In this document: positions 31,546 to 41,759 of the stretch, piece by piece | Numbering within the stretch: the first letter of the stretch is position 1 | How the letters are laid out: every line of letters starts with the position of its first letter | Source of the DNA: Doryteuthis pealeii | Lineage: Eukaryota; Mollusca; Cephalopoda; Myopsida; Loliginidae | NCBI GenBank assembly: GCA_023376005.1 | Contig: CM042142.1 | Span: 48,775,834 to 48,839,833 of the forward strand | DNA length: 64,000 nucleotides | Direction of reading: 5' to 3' | Position numbers and translations under genes: made by a program | Notes under the pieces: generated by a model | What the model was told of the DNA's origin: nothing | What the model saw: the letters and a program-made list of their open reading frames with translations, nothing else | The model's database searches: none

Positions 31546-31800
31546 AGAAATACTTGAAACCCTATAATTGTGTGCATATTATTTGTATTAGATAGGAACA
31601 ATTGATATCACATAAATATAAATTATTGATATCAAAAACAGTTACTTGAAGTTATAATTGTTTATTAAGGATTATTATTATAAGTTACTTATAACCCTAT
31701 GAAACTGTGTGCAAAAAATGTTACTTGAAACCATATAATCATTAGTATTGAATAGAAATGCTTGAAACTATACGACTGTGAGCAAATTTGTATTTGGTTG
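31546..31800 (+). repeat. VNTR of retroposon F
   Basis: Five or so units with ATACTTGAAACCCTATAATT, GTGTGCA and ATTAGTATTAGATAG, matching the VNTRs at 4827 and 9690. Confidence 0.8.
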
Positions 31801-31965
31801 GTCGATTGGTTGGTTGGTTTGGTTTGGCATATTAACCCTTTTCGAGTTATTTAATAAACAAATGGTCTCGGGTTGCTTACAGTGTTGCTTAAGTAGTTAC
31901 CCAATTAATTATTAAAGAGGCTCATCGCAGCTTAATTTCGGTGATCTAACGAGAACCGCTGCTTT
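31800..31965 (-). repeat. Dispersed repeat G
   Basis: Contains TTGGCATATTAACCCTTTTC, GGTCTCGGGTTGCTTACAGT and TCGGTGATCTAACGAGAA. A homologous copy with the same order is at 39645-39810. It begins with the GGCATAT...AACCC motif of the shared retroposon tail. Confidence 0.65.
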
Positions 31966-32039
31966 CAGTGTAATTTATTAGATAAGAATACTTGATATCA
32001 TCTGTGTGTGTTAAAAAAGCTAAATAAAATAACCCTGGA

Positions 32040-32390
32040 CATTGACATGCCGTTAAAATGAATCAATCGTATCTGTTAGTTTTTTTTTCTCTTCTGGATG
32101 TTGTAGAAATATTTTTAAATATGTTTCCTCGTGTCTCTTGAGTTTTCCTTTCAATGGAAAAAAATAATTGATTTTATTAGATATTTCTTATATTATAAAA
32201 ATACGAAGTCAGTCAGTCTTTTCTAGGTATCCATTAGGCAATTGTGTAAAGATAAGTGTGGGGTACCCACGGTGATTCATGGTCGCGTGGTGGTGGGGCA
32301 TAACACTGATCGTAGTTCTCTTAGTGCAATAGAGGGATGCTCTTATAAGTTCAGTTACAAGTAAAATGTTTATTTTTCTACTTATCTAAT
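32040..32390. other. Non-coding, no recognised element
   Basis: Starts with a hairpin-tail remnant (ATAACCCTGGACATTGACATGCCG), then AT-rich sequence. Confidence 0.4.
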
Positions 32391-32392
32391 TA

Positions 32393-32640
32393 GCGGTTTA
32401 GTCAGTAGAATCATTTAGGAATCGGAAGGTTCCGGGTTCGATACCGACCCTCGCCCACTCAACACATGAGTTGCACAGCTTTAGTAATCTGATCTGAGCG
32501 GTAAAGCATCTGGGAGCTGGTGGTAGGTGTGGTGCTTCTCCCCCAGAAAGAACAATCTCCATGGTATATCGCTAGCGAAAAGGGGAGACTCCCTTGCACT
32601 TCGGCTGATATAGATTATAGGCCACCACGCACCCATGGAG
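32393..32640 (+). repeat. SINE A, divergent subfamily
   Basis: GGTTTAGTCAGTAGAATC, GGTTCCGGGTTCGATACCG, GTAATCTGATCTGAGCGGTA and TCGCTAGCGAAAAGGGG. Shares the GTAATCTGATCTG segment with 28985-29240. Confidence 0.85.
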
Positions 32641-33040
32641 AGCAGATTGGGTTCTTTAACCTTTTGATTAGGCAACCCGTCTAGGAAAAGGAAAACTCTG
32701 AATTCAGATTTAAAAGCTTTACTCTCTTAAAAATTGACCGTGTGCCACATCAGTTAAGTAAATACATATTTATCAATATGTATTTACCCAATCCATCCGC
32801 GCGAGCGAGATACGACTCAGTCAACTTTTTAAGCATGGTTTAACGGGTTTAAATTCAGTTTTCCTTCTCCTAGACCGGTTGCCATACCAAGATCTAAGAG
32901 CCCAGTATGTCCTACTATTTATCCATAGCTGGAGGGAGAATTGTTGGATTCATACTTTTCTCGGGATAGTAATGCTTATCTGAAATGCAACCGGCCTTGT
33001 ACAGGAATTGAATTCGTCTCGCCGTGTCCATTTTTACGGC
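32641..33040. repeat. Two SINE B copies in inverted orientation
   Basis: A plus-strand 3' half (GGGTTCTTTAACCTTTTG...TGTGCCACATC, 32645-32755) faces a longer minus-strand copy (CCGCGCGAGCGAGATACGAC...AATTGAATTCGTCTCGCC, 32765-33040). The pair forms an imperfect inverted repeat. Confidence 0.8.
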
Positions 33041-33049
33041 GATAACCTT

Positions 33050-33480
33050 TGTTTCTTTTCGAAGTCGTCACAGACGACGATGACGTCACTCCATGTTTTC
33101 ATTCGTGGACCCTATGGTGGCTCATTAGTCCAATTCTGGAATTGCAGATGCGGTCACACACATTGCAGGGGGAATTTCCGGATCATATGACCTTAGGCAC
33201 CCCTTTTGCGATCTCGTTTCATAAGGACATTTTTTCATTCACACCGTCAACATCCGGTTGTTTGTTAACAGATGATTTTTAGATTTTTTTTTAATTATAA
33301 AACCAAGCCCTAACCCTAACCCCTAACAAACAACCGGATATTGATGGTGTAAATGAAGAAAATGTCCTTATGAAATGAGATTGCAAAAGGGGTGCCTAAA
33401 AGTCATATGGTCCGAATTTCCCATCTACATTTGGTTGTTCATGATGACGAAGACGTCGCTGCTCTGCAGTCCTGTTTATC
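33050..33480 (-). pseudogene. LINE zinc-finger tail split by a family 2 foldback element
   Basis: The minus strand at about 33100-33175 reads CNVCDRICNSRIGLMSHHRV followed by H, a textbook C-X2-C-X12-H-X3-H finger of LINE C-termini. The family 2 element (33180-33413) lies immediately upstream of the first cysteine, and the coding strand resumes beyond it at 33422 as degraded sequence. Confidence 0.75.
33180..33413. mobile_element. Telomere-motif foldback element, family 2, with perfect 8-bp duplication
   Basis: The ends GGATCATATGACC and GTCATATGGTCC are inverted. Arms are GGCACCCCTTTTGCGATCTC and CCGTCAACATCCGG. The core CCCTAACCCTAACCCCTAAC lies near 33308-33328. GAATTTCC at 33172-33179 and 33414-33421. 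234 bp. Confidence 0.95.
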
Positions 33481-33709
33481 TCATTATTGGCTGCTTAGCT
33501 CCTGTGCGGCAGGCGTCTCGCCAACCCTGTATGTTGGAGGCCAGATCTTTCACGCTTGAAGGTGCGATGATAACCATTACACCACAAACATATCTATCTA
33601 TACAGGAGGGTGATTAAAGCTTCTAAGCCCAACAAAAAAATGAATGAGTTTTTTTAATGGTCAAGAAACTTGAGAACGTGTGTATGACAATATGGAATAG
33701 TATGTATGT

Positions 33710-33950
33710 ATTCACCCAACCCCTCTGCTACGAGCTGGATGTGACACAGTCAATTCTTTTTTTAAAATGCAATAAAGCTGGCTTGAATTCAGAGATTTCC
33801 TTCTGCGAGATCGGTTGCCGTACCAAGGCTAAAGATTCTTGTCTGCCCCATAGATGGGATGAGAAGAGATGGATACACGCCTTTTCCCAATGGTATTAGC
33901 GCGAATTGAAACGCAGACAGCTTTGTAAACTACCATATGTGGAATAGACA
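33710..33950 (-). repeat. SINE B
   Basis: GAGCTGGATGTGACACAGTC, TTGAATTCAGAGATTTCCTT, CGAGATCGGTTGCCGTACC and ATTAGCGCGAATTGAAACGC follow the SINE B order. The head is decayed. Confidence 0.8.
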
Positions 33951-34365
33951 CCTCCATCATCGTTAGGAATCGGCGGCTTTTGTCAGTGCGTGTGTGGAAA
34001 ATCTGCAGCAAACAAGAGCATCTCCTTTTCCTAACCTGGATATACATGCGGGGTTTGGTGACCGCTTGTGAATTTCTTATTTACTTGATACTCTTTCTAT
34101 GAATTCACATGGATTCAACTGATCCTGGGTGAATGCTGTCACAGAAACTAGAAAACCGGAAATATGCGGGATAGTATTTATTTTTCATTGCTCTTGGTCT
34201 GGCTGGCCTAGAACTTTTCAGTTCTCTTTAGAGAGAGAATTAGAATCTATCAAGATTTACAGTGGGGGTAAAGTAGTAGTCTTTGTTCCCTCGTTCAGTG
34301 TCTTCTTTGTCAGATACCAAGATATGAAGCTAGACGGCCGGACGTTAGAGGTTCCTTCTGATCAA
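33951..34365. other. Non-coding, weak frames only
   Basis: A 79-codon frame at 34129-34368 and a 72-codon minus frame at 33829-34047 match no family. Confidence 0.35.
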
Positions 34366-35015
34366 TAGGCTGGTCACCTCGAGCCCTAGCACCTATATGA
34401 TTATACAATGGACTCGTCGCCCCGAGTTCAAATCCTGAACGTGGTAATTGCATTTCACTTAGCGCTAATACCCTTGGAAAGGTATGAATTCTACTCTCCC
34501 TCCAGCTATGGGTAAATAGCAGGGCACTGGGTTCTTTAACCATGGCTAGGTAACCAGTCTAAGAGAAGGAAAACTCTGAATTCAAACCTGTTGAACTCCG
34601 CTTAAGAAATTGACATTGTGCCACATCCTGCAGGTGCGGAGGGGTTGGTAAATAGATATATATATGATTATGCCAACCTATTGCTCTTATGGCAAATCCC
34701 AACCCTTTGTATCATATGTGCTAGAAGGTGGTGGCTGAGGGTCTTAGTGTCCTGGGAATGACGTTAAACTCTATCTGATGGTGAAGTTCCAATTTTTGAG
34801 CTTTGTGGAATGTGAAGTATCCCTTTATCATCATTACTCCTAAGCCTATTCTGACCCGAAGGGTAGTCCTGTTAGGCTTCCATCTATGGGTTAAGTAGAG
34901 AAAAAAATGAGTTTAAAATTAACAAAATTGAGTAATATCAAGAATGAATAAAACAAAACGTCTTCGGCATAAAATAAACCAACAACGGTTGACATGCCGT
35001 AAAACCCCAACCAAC
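34366..35015 (+). repeat. Retroposon E interrupted by SINE B
   Basis: E 5' part (CTGGTCACCTCGAGCCCTAG, CACCTATATGATTAT) is split at 34404 and resumes at 34661 (TATATGATTATGCCAACC) to the 3' hairpin and CCAACCAACC tail near 35015. Confidence 0.85.
34405..34660 (+). repeat. SINE B, 5'-truncated, 11-bp target duplication
   Basis: Flanked by TATATGATTAT at 34394-34404 and 34661-34671. The body runs from GTCGCCCCGAGTTCAAATCC to GAGGGGTTGGTAAATAG. The head up to the A box is missing. Confidence 0.88.
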
Positions 35016-35019
35016 CAAT

Positions 35020-35335
35020 ATATGTGTATTTTGGCATCCACTATTGACAATGATTTTTAAATAATTCTCTTTACGTACAATAGAACACATGTGTTATTGA
35101 TTCGATGAGAGTTGATAATGTCCAAACGTTTGGGACATTTTGACCCTACTTCTGTCCACTTATAAGATTTATACTTACCTGATGTTCGGGGGGCCTCGGC
35201 CTCTGGACTGGGTAAATATAAATAAGCCAGCGTGAATCCCGAATAGGATACCCCCAGTCAACACCTGCCCTTGATTTAAAGAAGCAGGGATGGATTTATT
35301 GCTCTGTATCTGATGTGCCCTAAAAGAGGAATGCT
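35020..35335. other. Non-coding, no recognised element
   Basis: No frame or repeat could be supported. Confidence 0.4.
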
Positions 35336-35337
35336 GG

Positions 35338-35930
35338 CGGGTTTGTTTTACGGCATATCAATCTCAGTGGGTAATTTAATGCCGACAAAGTTTTGAAATA
35401 AATTAATTCTTAAAGGATAATACAATTTTGTTTATAAACTCATGTTTTTCTATTTAACTCATATATGGGACCTTATCATGTACTACCACTCCAGGTCAGA
35501 GTAGTCCAGGGAGCAATGGGGATGAAAGTGTGCTCCACATTCCCCAAAATTCCAGAACTGAAACCTCACCATAGTTTAACGTCATTCCCAGGACATGCAG
35601 ACCCTCAGCCACCGCCTTCTAGCACCCATATGATAAAAAGGGGTTGGGGCTTTCCATAAGGTCAATAGGGTTGATGCAATCATATAGGTGCTAGGGCTTG
35701 ACGTGACCAGCCGATTGATCGGGGGGGCCTCTCCGACCGCCCGTCTAGCCCAAGAACGGGCCAAAGTGGAATATTGCATGTCATGGCCTACTCAACCACC
35801 TGGGTTTTATCCTTAAGCATCACGGGTCGCCACCCACGGCCAACAGGTGGCCCCATTGGGGTAGTCTCACCTCTCTGCAGAGATGCAGTCGGTGCATTCT
35901 AACGTCCCAGACGACAGGACGGGTAGATAC
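35338..35930 (-). repeat. Retroposon E, nearly full length
   Basis: Aligns end to end with 58487-59092: TTTTACGGCATATCAATCTC, CCAGGGAGCAATGGGGATG, TCAGCCACCGCCTTCTAGC, GCACGGGTCGCC-like segment and GTGCATTCTAACG. Confidence 0.9.
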
Positions 35931-36059
35931 ACGTAGTCTTTAACACTCTCCACCGCATGAGCTTCGGTTTGTGCGTGGCTCCCCACGTTAATCGGGTGTG
36001 TTCAACTGACATAGTAAATAACTATAACTGTTTATTTTTTAAACTTTGTGGTGTGGTCT

Positions 36060-36245
36060 TAGCCGAACAACGATGTAATCTATCCCCTTTTCGCTTGTGA
36101 TATACCAGGGAGATTGTTTAACTGATGTGGAGCGCCACGCCTACTCCCAGCGTCTAGATTCTTTCCCGCGCCGATCAGGTTACCCAAGCAGTGCTACTCG
36201 TGCGGTATTGAACCCGGGATCTTGCGACTCACATATGTATTCTCT
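36060..36245 (-). repeat. SINE A, divergent
   Basis: The minus strand contains the B-box region CGGGTTCAATACC, GAGTAGCAC, GGTAACCTGATCGG and CGAAAAGGGGATAGATT. The head is truncated at the left of the A box. Confidence 0.8.
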
Positions 36246-36371
36246 TTAAATTCAAATTTTCCAAAAGATTAAAAATGTGCATTAATGAAGGATACAGAGA
36301 TTGTTATTTATCAATCACTGCTGTGTTAGTCTATACAGACATCTTTTTGGCAAAAAGTTAGATGGTTCCAC

Positions 36372-36404
<33 letters not shown>

Positions 36405-36439
36405 GCGGCAGCAATAACAACAACCATAATAATAATAAA

Positions 36440-36690
36440 TATAATAATAATGTGGAATAATGTGGTAAAGGTGATACCAATAGTAGTTGGGACATTGGAA
36501 GGGCCAAAAGCTTAGAAAAAACTAGAGGAACAGGAAATCAGAGAAAGAATTGAGACCATCCAGACAACAGCATTGTTGAAATCAGCTAGAATATCATAAG
36601 AATCCTGGGACCCGAGGTGACTTTTGTCAAACTCCAGTGAAAACCATCAGCTAACGCTGGTGTGGAAAACTAATATGATATATGATAATA
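36440..36690 (+). pseudogene. LINE 3' coding remnant (RIETIQTTALLKSARI type)
   Basis: Reads VVKVIPIVVGTLEGPKA, a stop, KKLEEQEIRERIETIQTTAL, LKSARIS and WDPR. The same protein tail appears at 37460-37735 and 14560-14740. (AAT)n lies just upstream at 36377-36405 and (ATG)n-like sequence just downstream. Confidence 0.75.
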
Positions 36691-37018
36691 ATAATATGAT
36701 GATGATGATGATAATAATTACAATAATTTGTAAACAAATATAGCTTCTAATAACTTACTTAATAGAAATAATTTCCAGACAATAATATTGTTTAGTAACT
36801 ATATCTACTTGATGATGACTATAATAATAGAATTGCACAAACCAGAATCTGTCCAAGAAAATGTATCTAAAATTCTCTGGAGGTACAACGTATCACCAAA
36901 TCGATCAGAAACCAGAAATAGAGTTGATTAACTGAAGAAAAATAATTTGTCATCTAGTGGATTTTGTTTGTTTTGGCAGAGCACAGTGAAAATGAAAGAA
37001 AGCGAATAGATAATATAA
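36691..37018. other. AT-rich, no feature
   Basis: Nothing beyond short trinucleotide repeats. Confidence 0.4.
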
Positions 37019-37020
37019 TA

Positions 37021-37460
37021 CTTGGTTTGGTTTGTTTTACGGCATATCTCGGTGGGTCATTTAATGCCGACAAAGTTGTGAAATAAATTATTCTTAATGC
37101 ATAATACAATTTTGTTTATCAAACTCATGTTTTTCTATTTAACCATAGATGGGCCCTAACAGGTACTACCCTCCGGGTCAGAGTGGAACAGGGAGCAATG
37201 GTGATGAAGGTGCTCCACATTCCCCAAAACTCCAAAACTGGAACCTCACCATCAGATAGTTTAACGTCATTCCCAGGATATGTAGACACTCAGCCACCGC
37301 CTTCTAGCACCCATATGATAAAAAGGGTTGGGGCTGCCATAAGCAATGGGTTAGGGCAATCATATAGGTGCTAGGGCTTGACGTGACCAGCTGATTGAAT
37401 CGGACCGCCCGTCTAGCCTAAGGAAAGGGCTATAGTGGAGTATTGCAGTCAAGACTGCTC
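37021..37460 (-). repeat. Retroposon E, 5' part deleted
   Basis: TTTTACGGCATATCTCGGTG, TACTACCCTCCGGGTCAGAG, GCCACCGCCTTCTAGC and GCCCGTCTAGCC in E order. The outermost ~150 bp of the 5' end are missing and a LINE tail follows. Confidence 0.85.
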
Positions 37461-37735
37461 AATACATAAATATTGGATCTTACCAGAGAGCTGAAAGGTG
37501 TGGAACGTGAATGTGTCGCTGATACCAATTGGTATGTGCGCTTGGAACGATTCCAAGGGCTTGGAAAAAAAAAGACTAAAAGAACTGGAAATTAGAAAGA
37601 TCGAGACTATACAGACCACATCACTCTTGAATCGGCTAGATATTGAGAATGGTCCTGGAGACCTGGAAGACTTGCTGTCACTCAGATTCCAGTGAAAGAT
37701 CTCCAGTTAAAACTAGTGTGTAAACTCGCAAAGAG
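37460..37735 (+). pseudogene. LINE 3' coding remnant (SKGLEKKRLKELEI type)
   Basis: A 65-codon frame (37498-37695) reads SLIPIGMCAWNDSKGLEKKR, then LKELEIRKIETIQTTSLLNR and ENGPGDLEDLLSLRFQ. Compared with the copy at 36440 it shows a frame change before LKELEI. It has no upstream catalytic domain and stops are present on both sides. Confidence 0.75.
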
Positions 37736-37984
37736 TAAAATTATAAAACAGACGATGCAAGAATTATTGCCAAATTTTCATATTATCAATCAAAGCCTGA
37801 AGAACGATACCAAAATTTGAAAACAGTGTTGCATATGTAAGATAAAAAGAATTTAAACATTTTTTTCTGAAAACATACTACATTTTGCGGACCTTCTTTT
37901 TATAAAATATATATTAGTGTGCATATTGAGGGTAAATAAAAATTGCAACACCCTGATGGAACGATTTCGGTTTTGACCTTGCGT

Positions 37985-38160
37985 ACTTACATTTACCCAA
38001 CCCTTCCAGCGTTGAGGTGTAGGACCGTGACACAGGGTCAATTTGTAACCAGGATAAAAGCTCGTCTGAATTCAGAAATTTCCTTCTCCAAGACTGGTTG
38101 CCGTACTAGGCTAAATCTACCCTACTATTTTGCCCAATAGGCCGGGAGGAGGACGACAGA
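37985..38160 (-). repeat. SINE B, partial
   Basis: GTGACACAGGGTCAATTTG, CTGAATTCAGAAATTTCC, AAGACTGGTTGCCGTACTAG and ACCCTACTATTTTGCCC. The tRNA-like head is lost. Confidence 0.8.
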
Positions 38161-38261
38161 TTGATTTATACTATTCTCAACTTCGTTCGCCACAGGTAGG
38201 ATGTGGACATAAAGTTGCAAGTATGGACACAGGAGTATATATACAATGAGGCGGGAGTACT

Positions 38262-38455
38262 GTTGATGAGTAACACAGGGACCTGTGCAGTAAAGTAAGG
38301 AGCTGATGGTATGTGTAGCGCTCCACCTCAGACGCTAAAATAATCTCCTTGGTCTAGCGCTAGTGGAAAGGGGATAGACCTCCCTCGCTGTCTGGCTAAT
38401 ACCGACATTAGGCCCCCAACGACGCTTACTTTTATTTTACTTTACTTTACAGTTG
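38262..38455 (+). repeat. SINE A, 5'-truncated
   Basis: Begins at GATGAGTAACACAGGGACCTG and continues to CGCTAGTGGAAAGGGGATAG and the TTTACTTTACTTTAC tail. Confidence 0.88.
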
Positions 38456-38496
38456 ATAAGCCCTTATTATGGAACCTGCTCACATATTGATCTGTT

Positions 38497-38690
38497 TTGT
38501 TGTTTGGTTTGTATGACATGTCAAGCCTTGTTGGGTTATTTTATGCTGAAGACATTTTGTTTTATTCATTTTCATGGGTATTGAAAATTCTTTTTTTTTT
38601 TTTTTAAACTCAATTTTTTAAAACGCATTTTTGTTAAATCCTTTTCTTCTAATTGACCCCAATTAGATGGACCCTAACCGACTGAGCTAA
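38497..38690 (-). repeat. Retroposon E 3' region
   Basis: GTTTGTATGACATGTCAAGCC with the hairpin half TTGTTGGGTTATTTTATGC. It is cut after ATGGACCCTAACC, where a SINE A head remnant (CGACTGAGCTAAACCGACCC) follows. Confidence 0.75.
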
Positions 38691-38824
38691 ACCGACCCTT
38701 CATCGATACAGCGGCGGTACTCATCAAGGGTTTAGATCAATGATTACAATATAGAAGGGGTGCGTGCCGTAGCTACCACGACTGAAAACCAGAGACATGA
38801 ATACGTGGGGTGTGTTCGTATAAA

Positions 38825-39265
38825 CAGAGGGTAAAATCCCTCCAATGGGTCGCCTGTTGGCCGTGGGTGGCGACCAGTGATGCTTAAGGACACAACCTGG
38901 TACTGAGCAGTCCATGGCACGCAACACTCCAATTTGGCCCTTAGGCTAGCGGGTGTCATTATGGCAAACCCCAAACCCTTTTTATCATATATGTACTAGC
39001 AGGCGTTTATGTACTAGCAGTGCCCTGGGCATGACGTTAAACTGCATCTATTGGTGAAGTTCCAATTCTTGAGCTCCGGTGAGTGTGAATATGTCTTCAT
39101 TGCCATTACTCCCAGGTCCACTCTGACCAACATTAATAGTACCGTTTATGGTCCCATCTATGGATTAGATAGAAAAAAATTGAATATTCAAGAATCAATA
39201 ACAAAACGTCCCTCGGTATAAAATAATCCAACAAGGTTTGACATGCCGTAAAATCCAACCATCCA
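38825..39265 (+). repeat. Retroposon E with deletion
   Basis: GGGTCGCCTGTTGGCCGTGG, AGTGATGCTTAAGGACAC, GGCATGACGTTAAACTGCAT and the 3' hairpin with ATCCAACCATCC. The part between the GGCCCTTAGGCTAG and TTATGGCAAACCCC words is shortened. Confidence 0.8.
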
Positions 39266-39640
39266 AATACATATCATCGTCACGCTGACAGTATGACTCT
39301 CGCAACCTGTCCCTATCGGTCCTCCACAGAGTAACCTGAATCCGCACAAAGCTGATTGATGTAGGTTTTTGCTGTCGGCCTATACTGGTGTGTCCATTGT
39401 GGTCACAAGAGAACGTCACTTATGAGTTTGCCTTTGTTTCTATGGTAGTGACCAGTATGTCTTTGGATCATACTTGGATGGTTTGTGTAATGGGGGCAAG
39501 TGACATACAGTGCTTCTTGTTGGGTTACTGCTTCTCTCTAGATTTGTTCAAGAGAGCAACGTAGTATCCTTGTTGTCGTCCCATCAGCATTTTCTCAATC
39601 TTCGTTAGAGTCAAGGGATGCAGCCATACAGTAACATGGC
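39266..39640 (-). pseudogene. LINE C-terminal remnant
   Basis: The minus strand gives VALLNKS, then VTFSCDHNGHTSIGRQQKPT and ISFVRIQVTLWRTDRDRLRE. This corresponds to ALNKSW...LLWTP-HGHTSVGRPRKTYINQL...DRDGWRERV in the LINE at 28130-28680, with several frame changes. Confidence 0.65.
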
Positions 39641-39644
39641 TGTT

Positions 39645-39810
39645 TGGTTGTTTTTATTTACGGTATATCAACCCTTTCAGGTCATTTAATGCGAATCGAT
39701 CATTTTGATAAACAAAGGTCTTAGGTTGCTTACAGTAATAAGTGGTCATTCAAATTTTTAAACATGTCATCACGCTTAACTTGGTGATCTAGCAGGAATC
39801 TACAATAGCA
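39645..39810 (-). repeat. Dispersed repeat G
   Basis: TTTACGGTATATCAACCCTTTC, AAGGTCTTAGGTTGCTTACAGT and CTTGGTGATCTAGCAGGAA correspond to 31800-31965. Confidence 0.65.
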
Positions 39811-40070
39811 TGTATAATATTCGATCTATGTGATGAATCACAGTGTTAAATGTACTGTGAAGAGAAATAATTGAATATTGAATATTTGTAAAAGTAATTG
39901 ACTTTTTATTAATTAGGTTACGGATTTATTTATGTACTTAGAATAGTGGTGTGTGTGTGTGTGTGTGTTGTCTGTTGTTTTTTCTGGTTTTATCATTGTC
40001 CTTAACTTTTTCCAGACCTCATCTATTTTTATGATTGCTTTTTCTATATTAGAATCCTTAGATATTAGAC

Positions 40071-40191
40071 CAGCGTTTTTCAACCGGGATCCCCGGAACC
40101 CTAAGTTCCGCGAGAACAATGAGATAACTAATGCACTTTTGAATTTTTATTTAATTTCATATATTGATACAATTTCATTATTTAATTACAT

Positions 40192-40235
<44 letters not shown>

Positions 40236-40494
40236 TGTGTGAATAAGATGAAAAACTCCCTGATGAAGTATTTATAAACGAACAGTTTCAATTTTATTTA
40301 GCATTACCGAAAAAAATGTCAAAGAAGTATTAATTTTTCCTTAAACCAGTTATTCAAAATTATATACTATATTTACTACGATGGAAATAATATGGAGAAA
40401 TATGCTATATAATTTTGTTTTTGCAAAGGGGTTCTTTTGAGACGGGTAATTTATTTTAAGGGTTACGCTCGGGTAAAAAAGTTGAGAAACGCTG
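40071..40494. mobile_element. Non-autonomous hAT element with perfect 8-bp duplication
   Basis: The ends CAGCGTTTTTCAACC and GTTGAGAAACGCTG are inverted and of the CAGNGGTTCTCAACC kind found in hAT elements. The octamer TATTAGAC flanks both sides (40063-40070, 40495-40502). The 424-bp interior has a (GT)n tract near 40195-40240 and no transposase. Confidence 0.95.
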
Positions 40495-40679
40495 TATTAG
40501 ACTTATTGATTTACTTAAATACATTGTGTGGTGTGTGTTGTGTGTGGTTTGTGTGGTGTTTGTAAAGAAGAAGCCATACCCAAACATTTACACTATTATT
40601 AATTACTGCTATGGATTTATTTGTTGCATGTTAATTATATTATTAAACGTTGCAATAATAATAGATATAAAAAGCAACA

Positions 40680-41010
40680 TACAAGGTGTGTCATAAAAGT
40701 TCAAGATTGAAGCTGTATTTACCAAAGATAGAAATGAACAATGAATGGAACGTTATTTTTAGAATACAAGGTGTGTCATAAAAGTGCGCGAGTCGAAGCT
40801 GTATTTACTAAGATAGAAATGAACAATGAATGGAACGTTAATTTTTTTTTCTTCAGCAGAATGAGCAGGTGTGTTATAAAAGTGGCCGATGTTGGAAGCT
40901 GTATTTACCAAGATAGAAATGATCAATGAATGGAACTGTATTAATTAGAAATACAAGGTGTGTCAAACAGTACAAAAAAAATCTGGATACTTTTTTTGAC
41001 TCACCTTGTA
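40680..41010. mobile_element. TA-flanked element built of ~85-100-bp tandem repeats
   Basis: TACAAGGTGTGTCA at the left and TGACTCACCTTGTA at the right are inverted with TA at both borders. Between them the end itself recurs at 40766, 40866 and 40953, each followed by AGCTGTATTTACCAAGATAG and GAAATGAACAATGAATGGAA. Three units plus a partial one. Confidence 0.88.
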
Positions 41011-41759
41011 TGTTCATTATGTCTCTACAGTTTTATATTTTACGCTATATTATTATAGATTTATGATTATGTTCTTAAACTTCGTTAATATCACAATGTC
41101 TTTTTTTCTTTTCTAGATTCCAGCTCTCCAAAGAAGAAAAAAGTACCCGTTTACGCGCCACTTTGATACTGACACGTGATCTGAAAATCAAATATCTTCA
41201 TATTCCAAAGAAGAAGGGGCAAAAAAATCGGGATTACAAAAACAAAACAAACAAAAAACCCCGAAAAACGTGTCATACAGTTTTTAGTCTCCATAATTTT
41301 TTGATTGAGTATCAGAAATAATTCTAGGCAGTTTAATTTTAATGCAGCTAGATTTTTTTTCTTCTGTGGCAAGTCGAGATATAAATACGCAGCACAAAAC
41401 GTCTGCTCGTGATTTCTAATGTAAAATTGTTTGCTACAGAATAGCAAGAAAAAAAAATATAACCTTTTTGAATACAGCATAAATCTTTTCATTCCAAACG
41501 GTCGCTAAAAAGAAAATTATCATCTCTTAACTAATACTTGACTTGTGCATCAGTATTTCTCCTGTTGGATACGAAATCAAACTTAAATCATACAAATAGT
41601 TGTAATTTATTTTTTTCAAATATAAATTGTTGTGTATGTTTATAGATACACCTCTGTTTTGAAAGTGACTTTCAGCTTGTAGTCGAAAAGACGAAAACAA
41701 AGGCATTGATTTTTAGATTTAAAAATTCATTAAAATCGAAGGAATAAAACAAAATCAAG
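41011..41759. other. Upstream region of the kinesin light chain-like gene
   Basis: AT-rich. A pyrimidine tract followed by AG at about 41105-41117 and TTTATAG at 41640-41646 could be acceptors of an intron in the 5' untranslated region. No TATA box or CpG cluster is evident. A 113-codon minus-strand frame at 41151-41492 has no family signature. Confidence 0.3.

Noticed and set aside
41151..41492. 113-codon minus-strand frame upstream of the kinesin light chain copy
   Set aside because: Low-complexity hydrophobic and lysine-rich product with no motif. AT-rich DNA readily gives such frames.
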